A stretch of 64,000 bases of DNA from Hansfordia pulvinata. Lineage: Eukaryota > Ascomycota > Sordariomycetes > Xylariales. The notes beneath the pieces were generated by a model, which was not told the DNA's origin, made no database searches, and saw only the letters and a program-made list of their open reading frames with translations. The stretch covers positions 2,728,001 to 2,792,000 of the forward strand of contig BJKQ01000005.1 of the NCBI GenBank assembly GCA_006538405.1, in the 5' to 3' direction. Below are positions 1 to 11,107 of the stretch, piece by piece. Made by a program: the position numbers and the translations under genes. Position 1 is the stretch's first letter; each line of letters starts with the position of its first letter.

Positions 1-425
1 GCCGCGACGACCCCCTCCAGACCGAACCGCCCAGTCCCTCCACCTCGCTCCCGCTCGTGACGGGGCGCGATATCAACACGTCCACGACCACCGAGCCCAT
101 CGAGACCGCGCCCCTCACGACCGCGCCCCTGACGGCCCGCGGGGAGGAGGAGACCCAGACGACGCCCACGCCCGCGCCCACGCCGGCCGTGACGGAGCGC
201 CAGGAGTTCAACACGTCCGCGGCGACCGAGCCCCAGCCCACGTTCGTGACGGCCCGCGGCGACGACGACAACGGCGGCCAGCAGCACGGGCCGGGGCAGC
301 AGACGACGACGACTCTCCTGACCATCACGCGCCGCCAGGACTCCAAGACGGACCCCGCGTCGCCGACCACCACGGACCAAAAGACTGCCCGAGACGTCGA
401 GGCCACCCCGACCCCTGTGCCGTGA
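1..425 (+). CDS. C-terminal part of a Thr/Pro-rich repeat protein
   Basis: The reading frame is open from base 3 and ends at the TGA at 423-425; the start lies outside the window, so this is a 3' fragment of about 140 codons. The sequence is almost entirely Thr, Pro, Ala, Glu and Asp. It carries a loose repeat in which a hydrophobic residue and Thr are followed by x-Arg and acidic or Gln residues: VTGRDI, LTARGEE, VTERQEF, VTARGDD, ITRRQDS. Such low-complexity Thr/Pro tails are common in fungal cell-wall or secreted proteins, but no signal peptide or domain is visible here. An inner Met codon does not have to be the start. Function unknown. Confidence 0.5.
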   Translation, partial: RDDPLQTEPPSPSTSLPLVTGRDINTSTTTEPIETAPLTTAPLTARGEEETQTTPTPAPTPAVTERQEFNTSAATEPQPTFVTARGDDDNGGQQHGPGQQTTTTLLTITRRQDSKTDPASPTTTDQKTARDVEATPTPVP

Positions 426-2455
426 ATGCGATCAGCATGTTGCGGGGAGGAAAAGCGTGTGGCTATGGGGGGATAGGAAGCACGGCTTCTCTAGATAGGG
501 GAGGAGTCTTTGTTGTTGGTCAGGTCGAGGCCCCTGAAGGCTGAGGCGGCTTGTGTTCAGCTTCTTCTTTTTCATGACTTTTTTCTTATCATTTTATGAT
601 TTTTCTTCTCTTTTATTATACACGCTCTGGTGGAAACGCTGTCGGGTCACAGTCTGCCGAGCTAATACATCTTCTTTTGAATCATTCTATCGATTTTTTG
701 TGTATTATCGTCAGTGATGCGGTGTCCATCGGTTCTCATGAAAACTCGGAAGTGTACCAATCGCCCAACTTGTTCGTATATGTTGAATTTCTGTTTGTAA
801 AATGCCCATGAGCCGAGTGATGCGCAGCTTGATCCAGCCCGTCAAACGTGCAGTTGCTTCGCGCCTCAAGTTTGCGCTTCCTGGTGGCTATCGGACACGA
901 CGTCACCGACATCAGCCCCAATCTCGCCACCGTAGCCGATCTCGCCACTGCCGTTGCTTCAGTCGGAGACTAGGAGGGAGCTGTTGGTCAGCCCCGTGAG
1001 GCTGTCAGTCACCTCTTACACGTGTCGCGCTCCATGGCGGGTGGCGGCTTATGATTCTCCGCAGCAGGAGGGGACGTGGTAAACCCGCGTATTCTCGACT
1101 AATGATGGAGCGAAACTAGCGCAGTGGGTGAAGAGAGCCGTTATCCCCGGGCGGTCTGCGGCCGCTCATGAACTGGAAACCACCGCGGTGACAAGCAGTC
1201 CGCGGTGGGAAGTGCTGGTTCGGCGACCTGCTAATCATCGTGCTGCGCGCCGGTCGGAATCCAGCAAAGCCCACCGGGCGGGCGGCCTGGCCCAGACCAC
1301 TGATTAACCTGGCAGCGCCTGGTTTAGAAGGGGGCAGGAGAGTACTCGTACTCGCGCGAGTCGCGATGAGCAGTCCTGTGGCGCCCTCTGTCGGATTGGG
1401 CCCGGCTGGTAGCCAAACGCAGTCAAGGTGACCCATGCCGGATGAGGCCTGGGCCAAGTGCGGCTGACGAGAGAGACGAAGAAGCGCCATGGAGTCGGTC
1501 GGCGCATCCTTCCCAGGTCCCCCATTCGTAGTCCCGGTGGCACGCGTGCTAGCTGTCAGTGCTGCGCACGCCGGCCCCTGTCCCCCCCGCCGGGACGAGT
1601 CGATCACTTGCTGCTTGCGGTCGCCCGTCGTTGGATGGCTTGCATTGTGCCCCGGTGCGTTAGCTGGTCAGCAGTAGTAAAGCCCGGGCTCAGCAGCAAA
1701 GCGCTGCCACTCCGCCTCCGTCGCCACGGCCGGTCGCTTTTCCGACCTGGCGCACGATGGGGGGAGAGGGCCTCGAGTCCTGTCTGGCTTTTCAGTCGTG
1801 CCAGGGCGGTGCTTGCTTGGGCCGCAGCAAGTCGATGGAATCCAGTGTGTAAATGGGCAGCCTGCGCCGTTTCTCGACCAAAATATTAATCCAGACTCGC
1901 TCGGCGTTCTCGCTCGCCCGTCGCAGAAGCCGCTGCGCTTGCGAACAATCAACAGACCATCGGGAGGCCGCCGTCATTGGCTGTCGATCGCCGCAGCCCA
2001 CCACGCACTCCTTCCAGCCCACCAACAGCCCCTGTTTGTCACGTCGTCATAGGAGCTGAAACGAGACAATCCCGCCCAGTTAAGTCAAGGCGTTCGTCTT
2101 TGTCCGCTGCTCCAGCAAGGTCAGCCAGCCGAGTGGAGGAAGAAAACAAACAAACAACCAGACGCTGTCCACTGCCCCTACCATCTGGCAGTCTCTTCGA
2201 TTTCTTGCAACGCCGACTTATAAGCAGATCGCAGCACACGACGTCGAGTATCTAGGTACTCGCAGGCGCCAGTGTCGTGCTGCAGGTCTGTCAAAGAATC
2301 CTCTTGCAAGTCGTCGCCACAACCGCCAGCTCGGCGCAACATACCAGAGACAGTCGACGAACAGCTGGCGTCGGCCGGGTTCGGGGCAGAATAGTGCCGT
2401 CGCATCACCTCGGCACGACGCAGACCTCACACCAGTCCAGCGCTTCGCCCACAAC
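426..2455. other. intergenic, no gene seen
   Basis: About 2 kb without a convincing reading frame. The first 380 bases are AT-rich, as expected for a 3' UTR and terminator after the upstream gene. A GTACTCGTACTCG word sits near 1342-1354. Short open frames on both strands here have no family resemblance and overlap each other. Confidence 0.6.
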
Positions 2456-3281
2456 ATGTCGTGGCTCTCCGTGCTCGCCCAGAGGGCAACCTCGACGACA
2501 GCCTCATCATCTGGCGGGAGCAAAGCAAGCAGCAGCAGCAGCAGCAAGGGCGGCGGCTTCAAACCCGGCCCCTCCAATGGCTACCACGTCGGCGGCAGCG
2601 CTGCCGCCCACCCGCATAAGAACAGTCTGCCTTGGTGGGCGATATTGCTTATCGTCATCGGCGCCTTCATGCTGATCATGTTCTTGTACGCGCTGGTGCG
2701 CTACTACAAACAAGGTCAGTTGACTTCCGTACTTCGAGGCGCCGCTTCCGCACTCTCCCTTCCTGTTCGATCTATTCCCTCGATTGTCAGAGCACGAGCT
2801 AAGTCGACCACCAACGCCAGAGAAACGTCGCGTCAAGGAGGACGTCTCGGCGCCGCACTTTCGCGCCGGGCACGTCGTCGTCAAATCGTTGGCGTTCGCC
2901 ACGGGCGTCCGCTTCGTCATGGCCATGGTCCGAAAGTGCTCGTCGGGACGCGGCGGCAGATCCCGCCGAGGAGGAGGCCAGGGCGCGTACGACAAGATGG
3001 ACGAGGCCGAGGGCCAACGCCTGTTTGCCGAGTCCAACCATGGCCTGGCCAACATCACAACCACGCCATGGGCACCAGGGAACAGTACCAGCAACGGATC
3101 GGCCGCGCCCGTCACCGAGGCTCGCTATGAGCCCATGGGCTACAACCCGCCCCCCGCACCGCCGCCGGCCGCAAGCATCGGCGCCTCGTTGCCCGTACAC
3201 CCAGCCGCCCAGCAGCCTACCCAGCCGCCCGTCATGGCAGCCCCCGTCAACAACTACTACCAGCCACCACCCCCTTACTGA
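2456..3281 (+). CDS. single-pass membrane protein with Ser-rich N-terminus and Pro-rich tail
   Basis: Two exons, 2456-2714 and 2791-3281, joined across a 76-nt intron (GTCAGT...TCAG) in phase 1, give 249 residues. The N-terminal third is Ser/Gly/Ala-rich with no classical signal peptide. One strong transmembrane segment (about residues 61-82, WWAILLIVIGAFMLIMFLYA) is followed by a basic Arg/Gly-rich stretch and a Pro-rich C-terminus that ends in YYQPPPPY. The architecture resembles fungal proteins with a Ser-rich ectodomain and a cytosolic tail (wall-stress-sensor-like), but the N-domain lacks Cys motifs of WSC sensors. I do not recognise a named family. The second-exon frame is supported by phase and by the uniform composition of the tail. 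Confidence 0.6.
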
Positions 3282-6200
3282 GACGCTAAGGTGTTTCGAT
3301 CGAGGGTTCTTTATCTCGGCGTTTTGGCTAGGGCACATCTGGCAACGACTAGCTTCTGAGCGCCGGACTTTGCTGTCATATTTGGATGGCTTTCGATTTG
3401 GCCGTGTAAGCTCCGAGGCTGATGATCGGAGTTCTGAGATGCGAACAATGGATCGAAAACTCGTTTGATGACTAAAGTAGTCAACACAGTACGATAGACT
3501 TTGGGTCGTCTTCGAGCGAAATGTTGCCAGAGAGATTCTTTAGCGAGAACTGATTTGCTTGAGGCGTTAATAGACTGGGATTGCCGACAAGGGCGAGTCC
3601 AACTCGATGTGTTGCCAAAGTTACTGGAAACACAGCTTGCATTTGTGGTGCACAAGCAGCATGTAAAAGCCAAGGCGAGATTCTGTGAGCCACCAAGAGT
3701 TTTGCCAAACGGGAACCCCTGTAGGCCTTGACCGATGTCCGGCTTGGCTCCACACGCAATGGCCGTCGCGAGATACCGGAGTCTAGAGAAACAGGGCGGG
3801 CGCGGACTTGTGGGGATGAAGGCAGAGGACCGGGCCCCGGGCCGGGGGTACACCATATCGCCACCGAAACGCTGCCGCAGAGGACCCGAGAACAAGGGTG
3901 GACCCAAGCACTCGGCACCACCCATCTTCATCAACTCAAGCTTTGCCTCCTCCTCCAGGCCGGGATCGCGGACCCCTGTGGGTACAGACTCCGCAAAACC
4001 CCCTCGAGCTTCACTCCTGTTGCCCTGGAGGCCAGTGGACCTCGAAGCCTCACTTCAGCCCCTGCATGGCGCATGCGTGAGATAGCACGTTATTGCATGG
4101 TGTGTTATATGTGCAACACGTCGCTATTAGCCCCGGTGGTTGAACCTTGCGATATTCCCAGCCGCAACAGTCCGGGAAAGACCGATTGATGAATATTCCC
4201 TCGTTATTGGAGGGCCGCATTTTCGAGAAACGAGTAATGAAGACGAGGATGGCCAGGGAGCTTGTCATGGAATTGCACTGTGTGTTGTGGTGAGCCCAGC
4301 CTGCTTCATGTGGCTCATCAGACCAATGGACGTTGTGACCAGATTGCTTCCATTGGCCTCTTCCCTGTATGTAGCCTCGAATGGTACTGGATCAAGCGGG
4401 GTTGTTCGCGGGGGTGCTGGCAAGACCTCGCTTGGGGTGCTGAGCATCATTTCCCTCTTTTCACAGTATGGCCTCGAGCTGTATTGGAATTCGTGCTCGC
4501 TTGTCGGATCAGACATGAAGGGTGCGGGTGAGCTGAGTGCCATCACACCCAGGGAGTTTTTGTGATGGGCTGTTCTTGTGATGGGCTGGCGGCACGAGGC
4601 AGGGAGGTGGTCGGGTCTTGTCACGGCAAAAAGTGCCGAGACGCTTCGTTAAGTTGAAAAGACGACTTGGAAACGCGCGTATTGTCTCTGAATGTAGCGT
4701 TCACAAGCATCTTGACATCGTTCGAGACAACCCTCTGACACTCAGCATGCTGCCATCTTCCCTGAAAAGAGGGCACTTTACTTACCAGGATGAAATAGTG
4801 CCAGACAGCCGATATGCTGCGTCAAGATCTGCAGCGGTTGAGTGGAATCATCTAGACTAGCGCAGACGACGAGGGGTGCCGCAGGTGCTACTCGTGAGTC
4901 CAAGCCGCAACGATCTGCGGCAACCGCGGCTGTGGGATATCCGAAGCGCAGGAGCTCGAAAAGGTTCCGCTTGGTAGTTTCAAGGCGTTCGCTAATCTAG
5001 TGCGGCTCTTGACAGGCGCCGGGGGGTTGAAGTGCCGTCAAAGTCTGGACGGGTGTTGTGGCCTACGGGCGGCAAGCGTGAAGGCTGGAATTTGACGTGC
5101 GTGCAAGTGCCGAATTCCCGTAGGCCGTAGGGTCGACCGAGGTAGGGGTTGACAGGTATACGAGTATGGCACTGTCTTGCTCTTTGAGACACGTGGTGGT
5201 GGGCTATCCGGGCTGTAAGGAGGGCAGACGACGCGGGACAGATGAGACGACCCCCACCCACGCCTGGTACGGTGTGCCGCGCCGATGCCAAGAGGGAAAT
5301 TGACAAGCGGCCGGATGAGTCTGTCGCCGCTGGCGAGGAATGCCATCATTGTGAGTTGGGTCTGCAGTCGGAGCAAGCATTGGCCCAGCAGCTCAGGCTC
5401 AGGCCGGGCCCCGGGTCGTGATGGTCGTGCTGCGGCGGTGTACGAGTAGGTAGTCGTACGGGGGCTACGAGTACTCGTAGCACTCGCCCTGGGATGTCGT
5501 GAACGGGTCCCGGCATCGTAGGCTATTGGTTGAGAACCTGCGGAAGGTGAGGTCACCAGGCAGGATGGGGTCAGGAAAGAAGCGGCAGAGGTGCATAAAG
5601 TTGGAAGTAAACAACCCTTGCTGGCGCGCGTGGTGGAGGCCGAAAAAGAAAGCAGATTGACGAGCAGGCGAAGAAAAGGAACCAAGGTGGCAGCAATGGA
5701 TCTATCCGCATCCATGCGAGTGAGTGTCTGCCAGGCACGAGAGAGACATTCATGACAGCGCCGGCGCCTTCCCGCTACCTCCGTGTGCTCGTACTTTCGG
5801 TGCCTACTGCCCGGCTGCGAGTACGTGCCCACCAATGAGCGTCTGTCGCGCTGGGCGCGGCTTGCTTCACCAGGAAAGAAGGCACCTTCCCTATACCCGT
5901 ACATGGACATGCAGGGCGGCAGGAACAGAAGACTGCAGGCACAAGTTTTAGGCTGATAGGCTATACACAATTCCATACCCGGTTTTGCGCTCAGCCCTGA
6001 GTAGACATGCAAGTAGTGTACCCCAAGACCACGTACCTACTTGGTGATACTCGTATCTCCATATAATCTGGCGCTGCAGGCGCGCTTTGGAGATCGGGCT
6101 CGTTTCTTTAGGCACAACCCGCGCGCCCCATTCACCACCAGCCCAAAGATGCCGCCGCCCTCGCCATCCCCGCCGACATCGCCATCGTCTTTGTCTGCCG

Positions 6201-8608
6201 TCATCGCCAGATCTTGCAACGTCTTCCAGGTGCCCAGATGCCGCATACCGATAGTGTAAAGTACAAGAGAGCGTGCCTGGCGCCATCATCTTTATAGTCA
6301 TTGCACGCTCGCAGTTCGGTCCAACAGACACACGCCCGCATCTATCTCTGCCTGCTCACCCCCTCTTCTCGCCAGAACATTACATTCCCTCTAGCTGGAG
6401 TGCCTTCGACCAGTCCGAACGAAAAGCAACAGCCACTTTGAACACGCTGGTGCCTCCGGACACTTCTCTCTTTCTGCACGCCGATCGCGTTTTGCGCAGC
6501 ACTGTGCATTTCATCGCCGCAACGACCAACGCTGATCGCGACCCTGTTTCTGGCCAATCAGGTCCGGTGCCTGTTTCCCCGAAACCTAATCCAGAATTCG
6601 CATTCCGACATCTCGATCCGCGAGTTCTCCCATTTCCAGCGTGTTCTCGTGCGGTTATCCCGCAAAGCGACCACGAATCGAAATACCCCGGCGACACCTC
6701 GACATCGCCACATCCCCGTCCCAGATTGTCGGCCCGCTGATCACCCAGTCGGCATTTGTTATTATCAGCTGCAAGTACAACACACTCAGAGTAACCGGGA
6801 GCACCATTCCAGACTCGCGGCCCGCTCAGACCGGATCTGCTGACGTTGCGTCGGCGTGCTAATGCGCACAGCGCGCCATCATTCTTTTGCAATATGCGTA
6901 AGTCAATCTCTTTTCGGTCGGGCCTCTGTTTCATCTGCTCCCTCTATTCATATCATTACCCGTGCCGCCGTGCGTGCCAGAGGACGCAGGGGTGCGGTGG
7001 TGGACATCCATGGTCCGCTATTCCCGTCGCTAGTCATTGTGGCTGGCGATCGCCTATGACGCGGCGCTGCATGCGATTTAACTTAGAACCAGTTGGGCAC
7101 GAGTGGCACCCACGCTCTGTGGCGCTTCACAAAGATGGTCGGCCCACGACTGCGCACGCCGCGATCGCATCTCATCAAGCCCGACTCGTCCAGTGGCTTG
7201 GACACGCCCAAGTGGAGCCAGGAAGCAACCTTGTCCTCAACACTTCGATTGCCGAACTGCGTGCGCACTCGCCACAGGCATTTGAGATTACGAGTACCGG
7301 CTCTGCAAGTGTGGTTCGGACTCGGTAATGACTGGCCTTCGGAAGTGGATGCGGCACAGCTCCGCTCTAATAAGTCAGATCCGGCCGTTGGTCGATCCCC
7401 GGTGTCACGATGGCGACTTGAGCCGCTCCCTGGCCGCCCACGCCGCCTCGATACACACGCATCCGTTCGTGGTAATGGGGACGGAGAGGGGCAAAAGGCG
7501 GGCAAAGGGCTCGGGAACACCGTTCGATGCTGCAGCGTTCGTGATGACGCCGAGAGCATATTGCAGTGCCCAGTCCCTATCACATGGACCACGGACCAAC
7601 TCCTCACCTTGGCGTCGAAGCAGTGCGAATCACAGCCGGCTGGCATCGCGACGGAGCCGGTCGAGACCACGATGACCCCTGCCAGTGACCACTTCAGAAC
7701 CCACGTTGGCTCTCCACGCAGTGTCTCTCTGGCCGCGTGCTGCCAAGGAACCCCGGCTTTCAGCCCTTAGCCCCCCCGAACAAGCAGCCTGGCATGTCCT
7801 CCTGGGGACCGGCTCCACGCGAGTGCTCGCGCTCGCCCTGTGTTTGCGGCTTGTTGCCCTGCTACGCCGCTCCGCTTGCGCCCTGGCATCAGCCGCCGGC
7901 CTCGTTAGCGGTGCCTAAGTTGGCACCGTCGCCATTCGGCTCACGGGTCAGGTCGGCCGGTGACCAGCGCGATCCAATCGCAGCCTCTCGGAACGCCGCA
8001 ATCCATCGGAACCCGCTGCTACATCCCTGCGAGCGGGCGCATTCTATCTGGACAGTTTCGATCGTTTTGGGCACTCGTGGCACTGCAGGCAAGTCTGGCC
8101 AAAGCAGCAAGCAGTCCCGGAGTACGGCAGTGTTCTCGCACCTTGATCGTTTGTGTACCAGGGTCTGCGTCAGGTCGGGCTGTGCAAGAGGGCCCCGGCG
8201 CTCGGCTCGTACGCGCAAACAAGTGTACGAATCGCCTGCTCACATTCCCCTGGCGCCCATGTCACTGGGTGTGCTGGGATGTGTCTGGGTTGTGCCCAGT
8301 CACGGTGGACCCGTCTCGCCTAGTGATCGGCAGACTGCGTGTGGAAAGTTCCAGCGTACGTTCTTGTCCATGTTCGGGATTGCTACTCGTATCTCATGTC
8401 GCTGGTCCCTAGCCGTCTTTATCTCCCTGCTTGCCGTCGGCCGTTTCTACTCCTTGGGCTTTGCTTACTTGTATCTCCGGCCTCCCCCATCTGGCTCGAC
8501 CTTCCCGTTTCCTCTCTCACTCTACTTCCATCCCCTTCTCTTCCCAGCGCACCATCGGCCAATACTCCTCCCGCCCCCGAACGTATAGCAGCTCGACTTC
8601 ATACTTCG
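3282..8608. other. 5.3-kb gene-poor region
   Basis: I see no credible gene. Open frames of 150-320 codons occur on both strands (for example 5038-6012 on minus, 7093-7770 and 7737-8588 on plus), but they overlap each other in several frames and are rich in Arg, Ser, Pro and Cys in the way of GC-rich non-coding DNA. They show no conserved motif. The region contains many TACGAGTA/TACTCGTA words, densest at 5439-5482. Its right end must hold the promoter and 5' leader of the exchanger gene at 8609. Confidence 0.55.
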
Positions 8609-11107
8609 ATGAAGAAAACCAACTCTAATCCGATCACCTATTCAGATCGCATACGCTCGTGGGCTCGACATCAAGCGTATGGAGGGTCTCAACCGTCTGA
8701 CGCCGAGGCTAACGACACCGACGTCAATCAACCTGATTCCAAACCCGAGCGCCCTGTAGGCAACTCGCGCCAACCCTCGTCGGCCTCTTCGGTTCCTCGC
8801 GAGAAACATGCCGGCCGCGCTGCCACTGGTAACGCGCCCCTCTTCGGTCATGGCACCGTCCCAGACAACAACCGCGCCCTTCCGGATACCAATCGTGCCG
8901 GAAACTCAGCTGCGCCGGCATCTGAAGCTGAGGGGCAGGGGTCTGTCATGAATCCCGATGAGCAGCATGAAGAGAAAAAACCCAACATTGCCATCCAATT
9001 CTTCTTGGTCACCAAGAAGGTCCTGTTACACAGCTGGATCAATATCTTCCTGGTGTTCGTCCCTGTCGGTATTGCCATCGCCAACGTGGAGGGCATGAAC
9101 GCCGGTGCCGTTTTCGGTGTCAACGCTGTTGCCATCATCCCTCTGGCCGGCTTGCTTAGCCATGCAACTGAATCGGTTGCCCGCAAGATGGGCGATACCC
9201 TGGGCGCGCTTCTGAATGTCTCGTTCGGAAACGCCGTCGAACTGATTATCTTCATCATCGCGCTGGTTAAGGGCGAGATTCGCATCGTCCAGGCCTCTCT
9301 GCTGGGCTCGATTCTGGCGAACCTGTTGCTTATCCTGGGAATGGCTTTCTTCCTAGGCGGAATGAGATTCCGGGAGCAAATCTACAACAGCACCGTGACC
9401 CAGATGAGCGCCTGTCTTCTCAGTCTCAGTGTTATCAGCCTTGTACTGCCGGTATGTTTTGGATCGTTCTCCTATGCAAGCCAGAATTGGCTGTACTCGG
9501 TCTTGCTCGCGTGCAAAGCTAATCATGTCAGACTGCGTTCCATGCTTCATTCAGCAGCAAGGCCGAAGCCGACGCCAACTCGCTCACTATCAGCCGTGGC
9601 ACTAGTGTTGTAAGTTGACCCTGCTCGGTGATTCACACGGTCAGGTGAGCTAACGTGAGCATCATCGCAGATTCTGTTGCTGGTTTATGTTGTATATCTT
9701 CTCTTCCAGCTTCGTTCGCACGCCTACATGTACGAGTCTACCCCTCAGCACATTATTGACGAGGAGTCCACCCCCGGGCCTGCCGCTGTCTGGCTGGACA
9801 ACTCCAGCAGCTCCGACTCGAGCTCCTCTTCCGACTCCGACTCCGACTCGTCTGGTCATTCGAAGAACACTATGTCGAAGCGTGTCAAGCGAGTAATTCG
9901 TCGCCACCGCAGGAAGTCGAATGCCACCTCAGACAGCAGTGAGGCTCCTCGCACGCGGACGTCTTCTCTTGGCATCAACTCAGCGATAAGCCCGTTGGAA
10001 GAAGGCCATAAGAATGGCGAGTCTTCCTCTGGGCGTGGGTCGCTTCCTCGCATGGGCTCGTTCATCAGCGAAGACGTTGTCGTGGAAGAAGAGCCCAAGT
10101 CCAAGGGGAAGCAGCGCAAGTCCAAGAAGAAGGAGCGGCGTCACAGGAAGCACTCGAACCAGGTAGAGGCGGATGCCGCTCATTCCGGCGACAACATTGT
10201 CGGAGAACTGCCTGGCGCTGTCCCGGCCTCCAACGCCGAGAACGGCGAGCCCAGGCGTGTTGACTTTGCCGATGCTCCTCCCGCTGGGATCGATCACGAT
10301 GCCGAGCCTGCCGGCGAGTTCAATCAGGGCGTTCCGAGAAGACCTTTCAATAACATTCGTGGTCTTTCTTTTCGCCCCGTTGCAAAGAGTTTGACGCCGG
10401 CTGTCTTCTCGCAACCCACGCCCGACGCCGCCACCGGCACTGGTGGCCCTGTTCCACGTGTGCGCTACGGCATCCGTCGCACAAACTCGCTGCCTGATCG
10501 CTTGGGCCAACAAGCCCCGATCCGCCCCCCTGGAGGCTTGCCACCGGCCCATGTGCCCCAGCGAGCCGTCACCGAAGCATCTGCCGCCGTCGATAAGAAC
10601 GATGAAGCTGCTGACGACTTGTCGAAGAAGTCTGCAGTCATCATGCTTCTCATCTCCACTGCTCTTGTCGCAACCTGTGCCGAATTCATGGTTGACGCCA
10701 TCCAGGATGTCACTGAATCTAGCCCGCTGAAGGAGACCTTTATCGGCCTGATCATTCTTCCCATTGTCGGTAATGCGGCAGAGCATGTTACTGCTGTGAT
10801 GGTAGCGATGCGCAACAAGATGGACTTGGCTATTGGTGTTGCTGTGGGCAGTTCCATTCAGATCGCCCTGTTTCTGACGCCTCTGGTCGTCATTCTGGGC
10901 TGGATCTTGGACGAGCCCATGACGCTCTACTTTACTCTGTTCGAGACGGTGTGTCTGTTCGTGTCGGCCTTCATTGTGAACTTCTTGGTGCTTGATGGCC
11001 GAAGCAACTACCTCGAAGGCGCCTTGCTGATGGCGGTGTACGTCATCATTGCTCTGGCTGCATTTTACTACCCCGAGGGCACTTCTGCCAGCGAGTGGGG
11101 TGGTTAG
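8609..11107 (+). CDS. vacuolar-type Ca2+/H+ exchanger (CAX family) with an enlarged central loop
   Basis: Three exons, 8609-9451, 9532-9609 and 9671-11107, each junction in phase 0, give 785 residues. Both introns have good donors (GTATGT, GTAAGT) and a CTAAT or CTAAC branch point. CAX proteins move Ca2+ into the vacuole in exchange for protons. The two signature repeats are present: c-1 as GNAVELIIFIIALVKG from residue 207, and c-2 as GNAAEHVTAVMVAMRN from residue 674. Hydrophobic helices surround both. The N-terminal 120 residues are hydrophilic and probably cytosolic. Between the two halves lies a loop of roughly 295 residues (about 330-625) rich in Ser, Asp, Lys and Arg, far longer than in typical family members of 400-500 residues. 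The start was chosen as the first Met after a pyrimidine-rich leader; the upstream in-frame extension lacks an ATG. Confidence 0.93.

Noticed and set aside
5038..6012. 324-codon open frame on the minus strand
   Set aside because: Overlaps other long frames, is rich in Arg, Ser, Pro and Cys, has no domain or intron logic, and lies over TACGAGTA-type intergenic words.
7083..8588. Overlapping frames of 195-283 codons on both strands before the CAX gene
   Set aside because: Mutually overlapping in several phases with no conserved motif; the last part is the CT-rich leader of the exchanger gene.
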